Assembly (NCBI GenBank): GCA_023525975.1
Contig: CM042032.1
Coordinates: 17,862,001-17,926,000 of the forward strand
Origin: Smallanthus sonchifolius
Lineage: Eukaryota; Streptophyta; Magnoliopsida; Asterales; Asteraceae
Direction: 5' to 3'
DNA: 64,000 bases
A program made the translations under genes and the position numbers. Under the pieces are notes generated by a model. It saw only the letters and a list, made by a program, of their open reading frames with translations, was not told the DNA's origin and made no database searches. This document shows, in pieces, positions 22,397 to 34,930 of this stretch (positions are counted from its first letter, which is position 1; each line of letters opens with the position of its first letter).

Positions 22397-23113
22397 ATTT
22401 TTATAACAGTTTTTAATTAATATTTTTAAATAAAAATCATCCCTATTATTATTATGTTAATATATAAAAGTGTTTTAGCCTCGGAAAAACCCGAAGGCTT
22501 GGGTTTGATTTTATAAATAGTATTTTCACTTATAAAATAATATATTTATATTATTTTTAACCCGTAACTCCTATTATAAAATAATATATATATATATATA
22601 TATTTATATATTATTTTGCCTCGTTTATTAATCCCGTGTAACGCTTCAAACTAATTAATAATATAATATTATTTACTCACGTTTATTATCTCGAAGAAAA
22701 ATAATATATTTATTATTTTATCACGTAAATGATTATCGTATATTTCCTACGAGTTCAAAAATAATATATATTTTATATTGTTTTTAGATCATTATTAAAT
22801 GATACAAACGCACAAATTTATTTAATTATTTAATATTATTCGTATTAGAGACGTTCGACACGTAACGCATTTATCTTAATTATTATATTAAGAAACTCAA
22901 ATTCCCGTAGACACGTTCGTCTACCCGTTAATCCTTAGAATGTTTTAAGACGTTCTAATCTTCCGTGTCATCGTCACAAATCCCATATGTCCATAACTTA
23001 TGTGTTTATAATTCTAGGGCATACGTAAGCCGTGCGGGCTAACACTTGAGATTTCAAATCTCATACTTGTGTGACACTACCTACTACGCAACGCAGGTGA
23101 GTTTCACGGCCCC

Positions 23114-23400
23114 TTTTTACTTGTTTTCCTATTGGGGGAGAAACATGCATACACACAAACATGATTTTACTTGTTTTCTCGTTGGGCAGAAACATGCATA
23201 CACACAAACAGTATTTTTACTTGTTTTCCCGTTGGGGAGAAACATGCATACAAATGAATATCATTTTACTTGTTTTCCCGTTGGGGAGAAGCATGCGTAC
23301 AAACAAACATTATTTTACTTGTTTTCCCATTTGGGAAAAACATGCATACGAACAGGCATCCGTTACTTGTCTCCCAGCCAGGGAGAGACATACACACGGA
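23114..23400 (+). repeat. About 50-bp tandem repeat near the 3' end of solo LTR F
   Basis: Six degenerate units of TTTTACTTGTTTTCCCGTTG followed by GGGGAGAAACATGCATAC. Each has a small hairpin, TTTTCCC..GGGGAGAAA. Solo LTR H has an array of similar layout but different sequence in the same relative position. Confidence 0.85.
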
Positions 23401-25428
23401 CATGGATCACATAGTATTTCATTACCACTTATGTACCTAAGTGCAAACATAACATGCAAAGTCCTTACACACTCGGACCGTTAATATATGGAGTATAGCG
23501 AGGAAATTTGAGTAGTACTACTGGGTTTGACAAACCCCACCCGGGCTAGTCGCGCTAGCACGATTGGAGGTCAAACAGGTGTAGATTGTCCTAAACATTT
23601 GCCATTGTTGATGTTAGCATTGGCGGAAGGCACCTAAACACAAACAGTCAGCTTCGGTTGCGAACGTTTAGAGTAACTTGTACATTGTCTAGCTAGCAAT
23701 AGGTGTGACTTACGTATGTGGATCCAACATCACTCAAACAGTTTATTTACATACAAACCTGTGAACTCACCAACGTCGTGTTGACACTTTTCTTACATGT
23801 TTCTCAGGTCGCTTTGGCACAGGTTGCACACTTAGGACATGCATGGAGTCCTACTGTCATACCATTCATTTCAAACAGTTTAAACAGTTTTACTTACTTA
23901 CAATAATTGACGCTTTATTGTGTGTAAATACTTTTGATTTCCTATTAACGTTTACGCTTCCGCATTAACTCTGAAATTTTATGATATTTCATTTATGTCC
24001 CATATAGCGTCGTTTGATGTAACTAATGACTGAGATCCTGGTTTGTCACACACCAAACGGTAAAACTCCGTTAGTGGAATTTGGGGGTGTGACACCAGTG
24101 AATCATATTCAAAATCTGACGCGTGGAAACCCTGTAACGGACCGTCACGCCTCCGTTACATCTGCAAAAGCACCAGGGTGCGCCACGTATCACTCCGTAA
24201 CGGTCCGTCACACCGAAAACTGACCAGAAGGTGATGCGTGTCTGATGACTCGCAAACCCTAATCTGGTGACGGACCGTCACCGCCCGTAATGGTCCGTCA
24301 CGAGTCCAGAATTTGCCCTATAAATAGCTGGTCGATCTCATTTAGTTTTATCACAACAAAACGAATCTTCACTCTCAAAACTTGTTCAAGAGACGTCCTA
24401 GCCCCCTCCCGATGATCCCAGTTCGATTCCAGCTCATTGTAGTGCCCAGTTTAAGAAGAAACGCTCGTAGAAGTGCTGATACGCTAGAGAAATCAAAGTT
24501 AGGAGGTTGATTCTATAATTTCTAACTTAGAGGCTCATTCCTATTATCAAGGTGAATACTTTATCTCTTTCAAAAACTTGTGTCAAACATTTACGTTTAC
24601 GAAAATGGCCAAATAAAGGTTAAAGGAATAATGCTCAACGTTCTTCTACGAACAAAGCATTCGGGCCATAGGTATACGTAAAACTTGCAAGGGATACACG
24701 GGTCTCGTGTGAGAGTTTCGGATTGTGGCTGGTGATTATCTTATAACAAATTCGGAGGCGTGGACCTGTCCGTTGTTAGAAGGCATGACGCTAGTGTATA
24801 CAGTGGCGCATACAGTCAGGACATGGGCCTGCTGAATGTGTGGATTGAACAAAAAGTTGTGATTATGAAATTAATACTTGTTTGTACCCACTGATTTTCT
24901 GTCAATATAATTATGGAGTTCACGCTGACGTTTTATTTTCAAAATGTTTTTAGGTAATGTATAAAATATGATAAAAATGGGATAAGGGCAGACATCAAAT
25001 CTGACCCATGATATGAGAAAGAGAGAGGGCAAACATGAGATCTGACTTTGTGAAAAAGGATAACTTACACATTGGATTCTCAGGCCTCGAGTATAGGAAA
25101 TCTTAAACAAAGAAAATGGAGATAGGACAGGGAGACTGATCAACCCTGGATAGTACTATTTCTGGTGGTTGTATTTGTATTTGATTTCAAACTCAGTTTT
25201 ATAATAAAAGGGTATTTAATTCTCTACGTTTATGAAAGTAAATACAAGACTTTAGTTTTCCAACTAAGTTTTGATATTTACAAATACAACCCTTGAGGTT
25301 GAACAAAAAATGAAACGATCCTTGTGAAAAGACTTATGTTGTGTTTTATAAAAACTCTGAAATCAATGCAGGTACCAATCGTTTGTCGCACACGTCCAGG
25401 GGGTGCCTGAGGCATGGTGTGACAAGGT

Positions 25429-25440
25429 TGGTATAAGAGA
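25429..25440 (+). other. Primer-binding site of element D
   Basis: TGGTATAAGAGA starts 4 bases after the LTR end at 25424 and differs at two positions from the initiator-Met tRNA complement TGGTATCAGAGC. It fixes the right edge of the 5' LTR. Confidence 0.7.
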
Positions 25441-25757
25441 CACATGTTTTAGTGAATTAGATACTTGGATCTAGTGTCTAAGCTTCAACCATGAAATTGC
25501 TTACTTTAAGATAAGAAAACAAGGTAACCTTCTGACCGGTATGTAGTTATCTGACAAACAGAATGTTCTGTCTAAGGAAAGAGTGGTGTATAAATCTCTC
25601 CTAGACCCGTCGCTCTTACCTGGAACATATCTGTTGGAGGTACTGCTCTGAGAAGATAACCATCCTTTTAGAGCTTTAGTTAAGATAAAGATACCGACCT
25701 TAGTGTCTAAGTCTTGACCAAAGAAATGAGATAAGCATTAATACTTTAAGATTGCAG

Positions 25758-26356
25758 ATGTTTGGAGATAACTCTGTACCTGTTTATTATGATCCCAATC
25801 GTCCAATAAAACAAGAATCACCTGAATATAATCCTTTGGGTTCACAAATGAATCCATTTCTTCTCCTTACTACAACAACGATCTATTTGCTATCATTCCG
25901 GATAACGTCACTCCTGAATACCATCCCCAGTCCTATGATACCTCAAGCCAATTGATGGAAGCTGGATCTGATTTCAGCAATTGGAACAATGAAGTCCCAT
26001 CTCAGCCAGGAAATAATGAGGCTGAGTCTAGTCAAGCCTATCATAACATATTGACCGAAGAAGAATCTTACCATTCTGTATCTGAACAATCCGAAACTCC
26101 AGTTTTGTATGATCCTTATATGTTTCCTGAACCAGTCTATCATGGTCCTTTTGAAACTTATTTTCAAGCTCCTTCAGAATACCAAAATGCTTACAACGAT
26201 ATTATGGTTGGACTTCGTCAACCTCCACCCAAATATGCTTATGAGGAAAGTATGTCTTCTTCTCCTATTGAGTGCCTAGATCGTTCGTTGCGCCAAACGG
26301 ACGAAGTGAAATGGGAGAAAATCATGGACAAGGCAAGAACCAAATTTTATGTGTAG
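25758..26356 (+). pseudogene. Element D first pre-gag ORF (about 200 codons, frameshifted)
   Basis: Starts MFGDNSVPVYYDPNRPIKQE; the frame shifts at about 25862 and continues as SNWNNEVPSQPGNNEAESSQ to ARTKFYV at 26356. Acidic, rich in Pro, Tyr and Ser, with repeated VPVYYDP / PVLYDPYMFPEPVYHGPF-type segments. No domain recognised, no membrane segment. It lies between the primer site and gag, where most gypsy elements have only a leader. Confidence 0.5.
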
Positions 26357-26496
26357 CAGGTCTATGAATATGGAGAAAGCCTGATGACCCTTGGAGAAGA
26401 GCTGATGAAAGATTAAAACCTATGTTGTATTTTATTTCCTTGTAATATATTTTCTAATGATATAATAAAGTTCATTTTGTTTTACTCTAAACAACT

Positions 26497-26992
26497 ATGG
26501 TTAGAAAAGGCAAAGGTCCTACCTTTCTTCGTAAATTCGCTCCAACTAATTATCATGAACACGAAAAAAAATGAAACCACTATAGAAAATAATGAGGAAA
26601 CTGAGAGTTCAACTTTCAGAAGCCTCCGAGAAATAGGAAACCCTAGTGTTCCCTATAATCCTTCTATAAGTTTTCATTCTGCTCCTACCGCTGGAAGCTA
26701 AAATATCACTCCAATATATTCACAAAATTTTTATGGGGGATATACCGAAATGCCTTATGAAAATAGATGTAATCCCTAAGAAGAAGAACGAGCTGATTCT
26801 AATAAACTCTACGTTCCTTACTTTGCGACTATTCCTTTCCCTGCTCCTCATGTAAATGAGAATGTATCGGGAAGTGAAAGAGAACAAATGTTAAATAGAA
26901 TAGCTGAGCTGGAACAAGAAAAAGCTGAAGTCGAAGCCAGGAATGCTTTGTTAGTCCAAGCTCTTGAAGAGAAGAATTTTAGGAATTTTTAG
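26497..26992 (+). pseudogene. Element D second pre-gag ORF (coiled coil), frameshifted with stops
   Basis: Begins MVRKGKGPTFLRKFAPTNYH; a shift in the A-run at about 26565 continues as ETTIENNEETESSTFRSLRE, and after two stops the frame ends in a coiled coil (REQMLNRIAELEQEKAEVEA) at 26992. Not recognised. Together with the preceding ORF it suggests up to two small proteins ahead of gag. Confidence 0.45.
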
Positions 26993-27081
26993 AAATAGTG
27001 TTTTCTAAATGTATTACCTTTTGTATATATTTTATCAATAAAAAGTTCCGTTTTTAATTCCAATCTTGTTTCTTATATAGT

Positions 27082-27829
27082 ATGTCTAAACAAACTAGAC
27101 CTTCTTACAATACGAGAGGAAAAAGGAAACAGGCAGTGATTGAAAATGCTGTTGAAATCCCCGATTCTCGTAAAGAACTGCAGAAATTGATTGTAGAAGG
27201 AATCAAGGATTCCCTTCCAATGATCTTTACCGAAATGGAAAAGAGACAAGCAGATAAGCTATCTGTTCAACCTTCCATTCCAAAATCTGTCCATTCTCAA
27301 CCTATAACTCAACATACTCGAACTGTAACTTAATCCAAACATGTTACTCTCAAACCAGAAGGTTCTGCTACTCATCCAACCAGGAAGACTGAAAGGGAGA
27401 AGTATTACCATAATTCTTCTGAAGATGAAGGGATGGGTAATAATTATGGCCACCTAGAAAAGAAGAGAAAGATCTATGGCTGTACTTATAAAATGTTCCA
27501 AGACTGCAAACCATATAACTTTTCTGAAAGAGATGGATGAATAGCCACACTATGTGGATTGAGAAAACTGAATCGGTTCTTACAATCAACAAGTGTGCTG
27601 AGGAAGAAAAAGTTCTTTATGCTTCCAATCTATTTAAAGACCAAGCTTTAGAGTGGTGGAATAACATTATTGCTGCCAAGGGCAGAGAAGCAGCCTATGC
27701 TATGGGCTAGAGTGCTTTCAAGGCAATAATTGAAAAGAAGTATGTTCCCCAGAATGAAAGGGAACAGATCGAAGGAAAATTCCTTAGTCTGAAGATGATT
27801 AGAACCAATCATCAGGAGTATTCGACTAA
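27082..27829 (+). pseudogene. Element D gag, first part
   Basis: MSKQTRPSYNTRGKRKQAV start followed by an acidic region and a Retrotrans_gag-like stretch (KPYNFSE, LFKDQALEWWNN, SAFKAIIEKKYVPQNE, EREQIEGKFLSLKM). Several stops and frameshifts. The homology stops at 27829 where solo LTR H enters and resumes at 32202 (LLEYSRIVPHLAT). Confidence 0.75.
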
Positions 27830-30800
27830 TGTAACACCTGCAAATTTCAGAATCTAGAAACCTAGTTGTTGGGCTAAACCAACTGGCCTAATGATGCCCA
27901 ATAGAAACTCAAGCCCATTTGAGGCTCAATAAGGATCCAAGCCCGTTAGAGGTCCGAAGTTACACAATCCGAACATCATACTAGCCAAGTGGTTTCGTCT
28001 GACGACTTGTTACGTGATTATGGGGAATTAAGAAAAAGATACAAAAACGTACGCGATTCATAAGTCTTAAACATTAAATGCATTACACATCGGTTCATAA
28101 GCGGACATTAGGCAAAACGATTAAGTAATAAAAATGAATTATTAATATTAAGCATTAGTATTCATTCGGAAAGACCGTCTAGATAAATACACGCGTAGTA
28201 TGTGTATGCGAACGTTAATTGCGTTAGATACTCATAAGATTAAAGTTAGCGGTACGGTTTTTACCCATACGTATTTTGATACAATGAATATTATAAATAT
28301 TTATTTTAATATTATTAGTAAAATAATAATAGTTTTACCCGGAATGCGGAACGGTTAATCAAACGAACACGTAAATACTCGGTACGGGCACGTACCGACC
28401 TGGACGACAGGCAGAGCGGAAATCTAATAAAAAATCATATTTAAATAATATTAATGATAACGTTACGTGAATTTATGAATTAAAACAAATAATCGGGGAC
28501 GAGAGCGCAATTACGTTTTGGGTTTTGACACGCGGTATCCACCTACACCCTCTCCACCTCCCAAACCCTAGATATTTAAGCACTTGTTCTTCTTGCCTTC
28601 TCATTTCAAACCCTATCCCACAAATGAAAGAAAGAGAGAAAGAGAGAATCAGGAGAGAGGAGGGAGGAGCCTCTTGCTCCGACCACTATCACGGCGGCGG
28701 CACAAGCCCGCACCTCTTCATGGCGGCGCAGTAGAGGACGAGGATGGCTGAGACGAGCGGCGACGACTTTCGTGGAAACTCAGAAGTCGTTGTAGGTGAC
28801 AGAAGACGAAGCCGTCCTAGCGGATGGTGGTTCAAGAAGGATTTGGATGGTGGTCTTAGGTTCTTGAACGACAATTTCATATCGATTCCGGAGAGTGACG
28901 CTATTCCGGCGACTGACGCGATTCCGGTGGCAGACGTGATTCCCGGTGAGTTCCTCTATCATTTCTTGCCATTCAAGTTCAGATCCATTCATTTTCGTGC
29001 CATACAAGTTCAGATCTACTCATTTTCGTGTCATTCAAAGCATTTTCCAGCGAACAAGAGAGTTATTCAGCAGAAAAATGGTTTTCCGGCGACGAATTCA
29101 GCAACCAGATCCGGTCGACTGAAACCGGTTTCTGGTGAGTTTCCTTCTCGATCTCTTGTATTTTCGGGTTAGATATACACGTTTATAAGGAATAGTTTTC
29201 TGCTTTAAACTTCTGACGACACCTGGCTCTCCGGCGAGCCTCCGACAAACTTCAACTGGCCCGATTCTTGTTTGTGTAGTGTTCTATCGACCTGATCTAC
29301 AATTTCAAGGTTAGTTACGGAGTTTTGTGAATAACTTTTAATGATTAGTTATTTCCCGATTAGATCGGATGAATTGTTAGCCGGGTTTTCATTCCCAGGT
29401 TGTTAAATGAGATTTTTTGAACATGATACGACGTCCCGATTCACTGTCAAACTTGGTCAACGCTGGTCAACGAAAGTTAAACAGTCAACGAATTCGCGTG
29501 AGCGACGCGGGTGAACGGGAAGGTATAAATGCGAACTAAAATGACTATATTTATTTTCGAGATGATAAAACGTCCGTGCGGTTAAGTCGTGTTGGGTTCA
29601 AATGATTCGTTAACAAGAAATAGTTATTAACGTGACAACAAATAATAATGGGTCATAATAACGTGTATTAGTTGAGCGAATTTCGTACAAACTAAACATA
29701 TAAATTTTAGGCGACAAATACATGAACATGTCATCGGAAATATAGAGCTTTAGTGTGGCCAGTGATTAATACGAACACACAAATCATCGTGTAATTATTT
29801 GCATTATAGTTGTAGTATAAAAAGAAAACCTTCATGAACGGATATAGACACGATTTGGGGATAAATTGAACGATAAATATATTCTATTAAAACTCGTATT
29901 TCGAATGATACATTTAAACACTTCAAAACTTATACGAACCAAACTATAACCTTATCGTCTAATCAAAACAAGGGTTTGACAAGTAACAACAATCCGTTTA
30001 AATATAATTCATGAATATATTTACATATATGTATGTAAAAGTACTCTTATAAACGTATATTATTTCAAATCTTCACATATTATACGAAACGAAACGATCA
30101 TTTTGTAAACGGTATTTGAAGCCTAACATATACGTATATATACATTCAAGATCAATATATATATATATATACCCTCATTATACAAATCGGGAGATTACTT
30201 GTTAAATGTGATATTCAATTTTCGAATATAAACAAATATATGATTTTAGGGTTTTGAATATATATTGACACAAACGGTTTCAAAACATAAGACGTCATCA
30301 TATCATAAACTAGTAATATAAATGTACACGTAATGATATACTATTATAACCGGTCTTAAACGGTAGTTCATATATATGTATATATATACATAGGATATAA
30401 ACGTATGTTTTATGAAAGAAAACAAATGAGTATATGTTTACTTGAAACGATTACATTCAAAGAATGAAGTTATATACTTACATCTATATATAAATATAAA
30501 TATTTGGGTAGAACCCAAATAAACAAAATATGATAACTAAATCAGAGTTGTATACATTATGTTAAAGGACGCATGAACATGAATTATTATTATTAATTAT
30601 ACGTGCACATAGCTATATACGATCATGTACACGACAAACTAATATTTTGTATATAACTATTGCAACATATTAGATTTGAGAAACCTGACTCGAATTAAAC
30701 AAGTAATATTACCGAATATTAAACGAACATCGTATACCGAATCGGTAATACTATTAAGAATCAACAGAGCTCGACCGCACACGTGATAACTCAACACAAG

Positions 30801-32196
30801 TTTAGATTTACTTTATAACATTAGGGTTAGTCTATAAAACTCATTAAGTGCCTACAGGTATCGTAGGACTCAAATAGGACGTAACTCGTGATTATCATGT
30901 GAACATTGGTTTCTATTACTATCAGAAGGACATTAGTGTTCCTGACACGCCACCAGGTAAGTTCACTACCCCCTTTTAACTTTTAATTGTTTTAGAAACA
31001 GCGGGGGAGAAACATACTTACTTTACATGTTTGAAAACATGAAACATCATTGTTTAATACATTTGGGAACATCATTTATTGACACACTTGAGAAAACATG
31101 AAACATACTTGCAAACATTTTCATATGGTAACAAGAAAACAAGGTTTGACCTTTATGTTTACATGAGTTGGCACGCATGGAGCTCATAAAGTCCCCTACA
31201 TTACGTAATTTATAACCATTAGCTATAGGTTAGCCTGAGGCCCTATGAATAGTACTATTGGGATTGACACACCCCGGTCATGGTTAGTCGCGCTAACCGA
31301 CAATCCACATGATCGAATGGCTGCATAGTGGCTACAAAAGGGTTCATTTGGTACGAGCAAGGGGCAAGAACAAGTGTTTGGGTCTGGTTATACCTCATGT
31401 ATGAACATATATTTGTATTCCTAGCTAGTTTACGAATGGGCACACATTGCTTGTTTTGTTTATCATATACATTGAAACGTTTTCGTGCAGATGGATCTGC
31501 CAATCGTTTACACACAAATGGTTTAGTCATTCGTTTACGTGCAAATGTTTTTATCAGTGTTTTCAAGGGAAAAAATTTCATGTTATGGCTATGTACACGT
31601 ACCATTGTTTTCAGGAAAAACAACTTATTTTATGACTATGACGTCATTACATGTTTTCAGTTGAAAAACGACTCATTTTATGACTTTGAAGTCATCACAT
31701 GTTTTCATTGGGAAAACAACTCATTTTATGACTACGATGTCATCACATGTTTCATTGAGAAAACTACTCATTTTATGACTATGAAGTCATCACATGTTTT
31801 CGAGGAAAACAATTTCATATTTTAGCCACGTATACACCATCAATGTTTTCAAGGCAAACCACTTTACACTGAGACAAGTAAACCTGTGAACTCGCCAACC
31901 TTTGTGTTGACATTTTCAAGTATGTTTTTCAGGTAACACATAACTATGGCATGGTTGGAATAGGATAACCATTCGGATTAAAACCCTAGAAGTCGAAGAC
32001 GCATGATTGTCAAACCTCAAGCCTATTTTGACATATATGGATTTTAGATCAATGTACTAGTTTATATCAATATTTGTAATGGTGTTCAATACTTAGAGAT
32101 ATTTACTTTAGCTTCCGCTGTTGTGTAATGTTACCAATCGTTGTAACCTTAACTTATTTATTTATTAATTAAGTAAATGAATTTGGGGGTGTGACA
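27830..32196 (+). mobile_element. Solo LTR H inside gag of D
   Basis: Starts TGTAACACC, ends GGGTGTGACA, 4367 bases, with perfect ACTAA target duplications (27825-27829, 32197-32201). Gag reads across when it is ignored. It holds a candidate promoter (TATTTAAGCACTTG, about 28570) with a C/T-rich leader, an open frame 28744-29172 that looks like no known protein, a long AT-rich stretch without features (29170-30900), and a tandem repeat at 31560-31830. Being so long for a solo LTR, it may hide a further insertion that I could not delimit. Confidence 0.8.
31560..31830 (+). repeat. 47-bp tandem repeat with two hairpins per unit in solo LTR H
   Basis: About six units; typical unit has GTTTTCATTGGGAAAAC and ATGACTTTGAAGTCAT, each a small palindrome. 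Arms change but pairing is kept in most units (ATGAC..GTCAT). Same position in the LTR as the array of F. Confidence 0.85.
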
Positions 32197-32201
32197 ACTA
32201 A

Positions 32202-32512
32202 ACTCCTTGAGTATTCTCGAATAGTTCCTCATCTTGCTACCCCTGAATCTAATCTGATAAAGAGATATATATGGGGTTTGATTGGAGAAATCCGTGACAT
32301 GGTTAAGGTTGCCAATTGTGAGAACCTTGATGATGCTATGGATCTGGGAGCCTCCTTGACTATTAGTCTGATCAGAAATCAAGAGGAGGGAAGAAAGAAG
32401 AAAGAATCAACTAGGCAAGGCCCAAGTGGATCAAAGAAACCAAACTTCCATTCTTGAAATAACAATTATTCTATCCCTGAATGTCCAAAGTGCAAGAAAA
32501 GGCACTTGGGAC
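32202..32512 (+). pseudogene. Element D gag, middle part
   Basis: Continues after H: LLEYSRIVPHLATPESNLIK, YIWGLIGEIRDMVKVANCEN, then a basic stretch and the first zinc-knuckle-like residues CPKCKKRHLG, where copia element C is inserted. One stop at 32455. Confidence 0.75.
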
Positions 32513-32887
32513 TGTTATAGCATGTTTTGTAACTGTCGCTGAAATTCTGTATAAGTTCTTAGATATGCGAACTTAATAAGTTCGCCTAAGCATCTTTAGG
32601 AGCGAACTTATTAAGTTCGCCTATGGTGCTGTGGGCATTTGTGTTTCCCTATAAATAGGTGTTTGCAAGTCTTAGAGATTAGACTTTAGAACTTTGATAC
32701 CTTAGAAACAGAGTCAAGAACATATCTGAGAGAGATTGTAAACAATGTTTTTGAGTGAAATACAAAGCGTTTATTTACACCGTGTTGTTGATTCGATTAA
32801 ACGTTGCACGTTGATCATGGATTCCGCACGTTATCACCGTGTTGTACCGCGAGTCTAGAAGATCCGTCATGCCCCAAGGGACCTACA
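32513..32887 (+). repeat. 5' LTR of element C
   Basis: TGTTATAGC..GACCTACA, 375 bases. Two palindromes (32567-32586 and 32602-32621) lie upstream of a TATA box CCCTATAAATAGG (about 32649). Confidence 0.92.
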
Positions 32888-32889
32888 AT

Positions 32890-32901
32890 TGGTATAAGAG
32901 C
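32890..32901 (+). other. Primer-binding site of element C
   Basis: TGGTATAAGAGC, one mismatch from the initiator-Met tRNA complement, two bases after the LTR. Confidence 0.8.
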
Positions 32902-33197
32902 TTTTGCTCTTGATTAGCAGAAGATTCATGGTGTTTTCGTGTACAATCAACATCAAATTTCATAGATTTTGAAGAGTTTTTTCATCTTTTTCGTGTTCTT
33001 GACAAAAATTGAGGAATTTTGATCAATTTGCATTGATTTTGGATTTGTTTGAAGAATTTGATTCGATAGAAGTGTTCCTAAGCAGTTTATACACATTCCT
33101 ACGGTTCAGATTTGTCCAATTTGATCATATACATCCGAAATTATGATTTTCAGAGGTCTGTTCGTGAAGATGGTTAAGTTCTTGTTTCAGCTGTTGC

Positions 33198-33290
33198 AGG
33201 CGAACTTAGCATTCTGTTACAGGCGAACTTAATCAGGCGAACTTATCAAGTTCGCTCAGGAAGTTTCAGGCGAACTACTAAGTTCGCTTG
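33198..33290 (+). repeat. AAGTTCGC palindrome array in the gag leader of element C
   Basis: Several full and half copies of GCGAACTTA / AAGTTCGC in the untranslated leader before the gag ATG at 33466. Element B has the same kind of array in its leader (57476-57650) and before its third ORF. Confidence 0.8.
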
Positions 33291-33465
33291 AATAGGAAAA
33301 AAAGTATTTTGGCGGGAAAATTGTTCTTGTCCAAATTTTTTAGGAGACATTTATATGCTTATTTTGAATCGTTTTTGAGAATACTGAAATTTTGAAATTT
33401 TTGAATTTTTTAAAAAGATTATTTTGGCGCGAAATTTTTTTGGATATTTTCACAAAATTTTCAAA

Positions 33466-34930
33466 ATGTCAAATTCTTGTGATGATAATGAGATTGGAGC
33501 TACGCCACTGAGGCTTTTGTGTATATCAGATTACTCTAGCTGGAAAGTCCGGTTCAAACAGTTCGTGTCTGATACTGATGAAAGTTTTTGGATACCCATA
33601 TTGGAAGGATATAGGCATCATACTTATCAGTTTATGGGATATTCTGATGCTCCTTTACCATTGACAGCTCTTTCTAAAGTACAAAAATAGAAGTATGATT
33701 AAGAGATGAAGACGCGTGCAACTCTACAAATGGCTTTACCAAAAGAAATCATTAATAGTTTCGGGAAGTGTTCAACTTCAAGAGATCTATGGGAAGCATT
33801 GAAGAAAAAGGGTGAAGCTAATTCTCTAGCATTTGTGGTCTTGATCAAAGAAGAATTAGTGAAGCAGTGTGATACTGAAAGTGATTCTTCTACAGTTTTA
33901 AGTGATAGTGAGAGTGTTCGATCTGGTGAAAGAACTCAATCTACAGAAAGTGATGGGATGACTGAAGAAAGCTTCCAGATAGTTGAAGATGATTTGACTG
34001 AATCAGAAAAGGATATTGCTGCAGATCCTGTCAATGTTGAACAAAAGAGTGAAGCTGATGATTACGTATTCATGGCTCCTGGTGAATCTTCTACAGAGGT
34101 AACAGTTGAGGTAGTTTCTAACTCTGAATCTTTTTGTACTAACTGTGTTGCTTTAAAGGACAAAATGATGAGGGTTATGGATGACAACGTCAACCTCATT
34201 TGTGATATGAAATCGATGCACACGGTAAATTAGAAATTAAAAGATAATGAGAATGTGTGTGTTGAACGGATTGAATCATTGAAGAGAGACATCAATTCTC
34301 TGACCTTGAAGATAAAAGAGCAGGCATATCATCTGGATATGGCTTATGCAGAAATTGAGAAAAGAAATACTAATCTTGTTGAGAAAGATAAGGAACTTGC
34401 TAAATTTAAAACAGAGGTGATCAGACTGCATAGAAAGTTAGAAAGCTTTGGGAATTCATCATTCTTACTCGGATATTATAATAATAACACTGAAGAGGGA
34501 AAGGGAAGTAGTGGTATTGGTTATGTTCCTCCACCATTCAATGGAAACTATTCTGTGGCACTTGAGATTGTAAAAGATGAGGATTTAGATCCTAAGACTG
34601 TGTGAAGGTGAATCTAGTCACAGATGAAGACATGGTGTATGATTATGAGAGTGATGATGAATTTTTTGATGAAGCTAAGATAGAGGGGATACCGAAGGAG
34701 GTTAAGAAAGAAGAATCAAAAGTTGTGAAGCAGAACCAAGAAGGTGTTGATTCTAAATCATCTGGAAAATATACATTTGGAAGTTCCTCAAACTCAAGGA
34801 GAGTTCCATATGTCAGAGATTATAAGGAAAGGCGTACATGGTCAATCATGAGTAGTGGGGCATATAGTGTTATATTGTCCTTACAAAAACAAAGAGAAGA
34901 ATTTTCTTATTTCATTTTAATGATACTGAG
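33466..34930 (+). pseudogene. Element C gag remnant, internally deleted
   Basis: N-terminal UBN2-type gag part (NEIGATPLRLLCISDYSSW, WIPILEGY) matches B, then about 200 codons including the first zinc knuckle are missing: the text jumps from ALKKKGEANS to a short matching piece and an acidic region. A coiled coil (IESLKRDINSLTLKIKEQAY) and VPPPFNGNY follow as in B. In-frame stops at about 33688, 33702, 34231; frameshift at about 34603. The second zinc knuckle is decayed. Confidence 0.8.

Larger units (their letters stand above)
21278..24094 (+). mobile_element. Solo LTR F inside the 5' LTR of D
   Basis: TGTGACACCC..GGGTGTGACA, 2817 bases, flanked by CAAGT and CCAGT (5-base target duplication with one change). 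The 3' LTR of D is uninterrupted at this point, which proves the insertion. No internal region or coding sequence; the AT-rich middle (22400-22900) has no ORF. Its 3' part resembles that of solo LTR H (CCTGTGAACTC.CCAAC..TGTGTTGACA). Confidence 0.85.
21085..25424 (+). repeat. 5' LTR of element D, split by solo LTR F
   Basis: Starts TGTAACACC and ends GGTGTGACA just before the primer site. Without F it is about 1.52 kb. Contains GTAACGGTCCGTTAC/GTGACGGACCGTCAC palindromes (21201-21238 and 24131-24302) upstream of a TATA box CCCTATAAATAGC (about 24328). The 3' LTR (63402 onward) has the same arrangement. Confidence 0.85.

Noticed and set aside
28744..29172. Open frame of 142 codons as a host gene
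   Set aside because: It lies within solo LTR H downstream of an LTR promoter-like sequence; no domain, Arg/Ser/Pro-rich, no sign of splicing or conservation.
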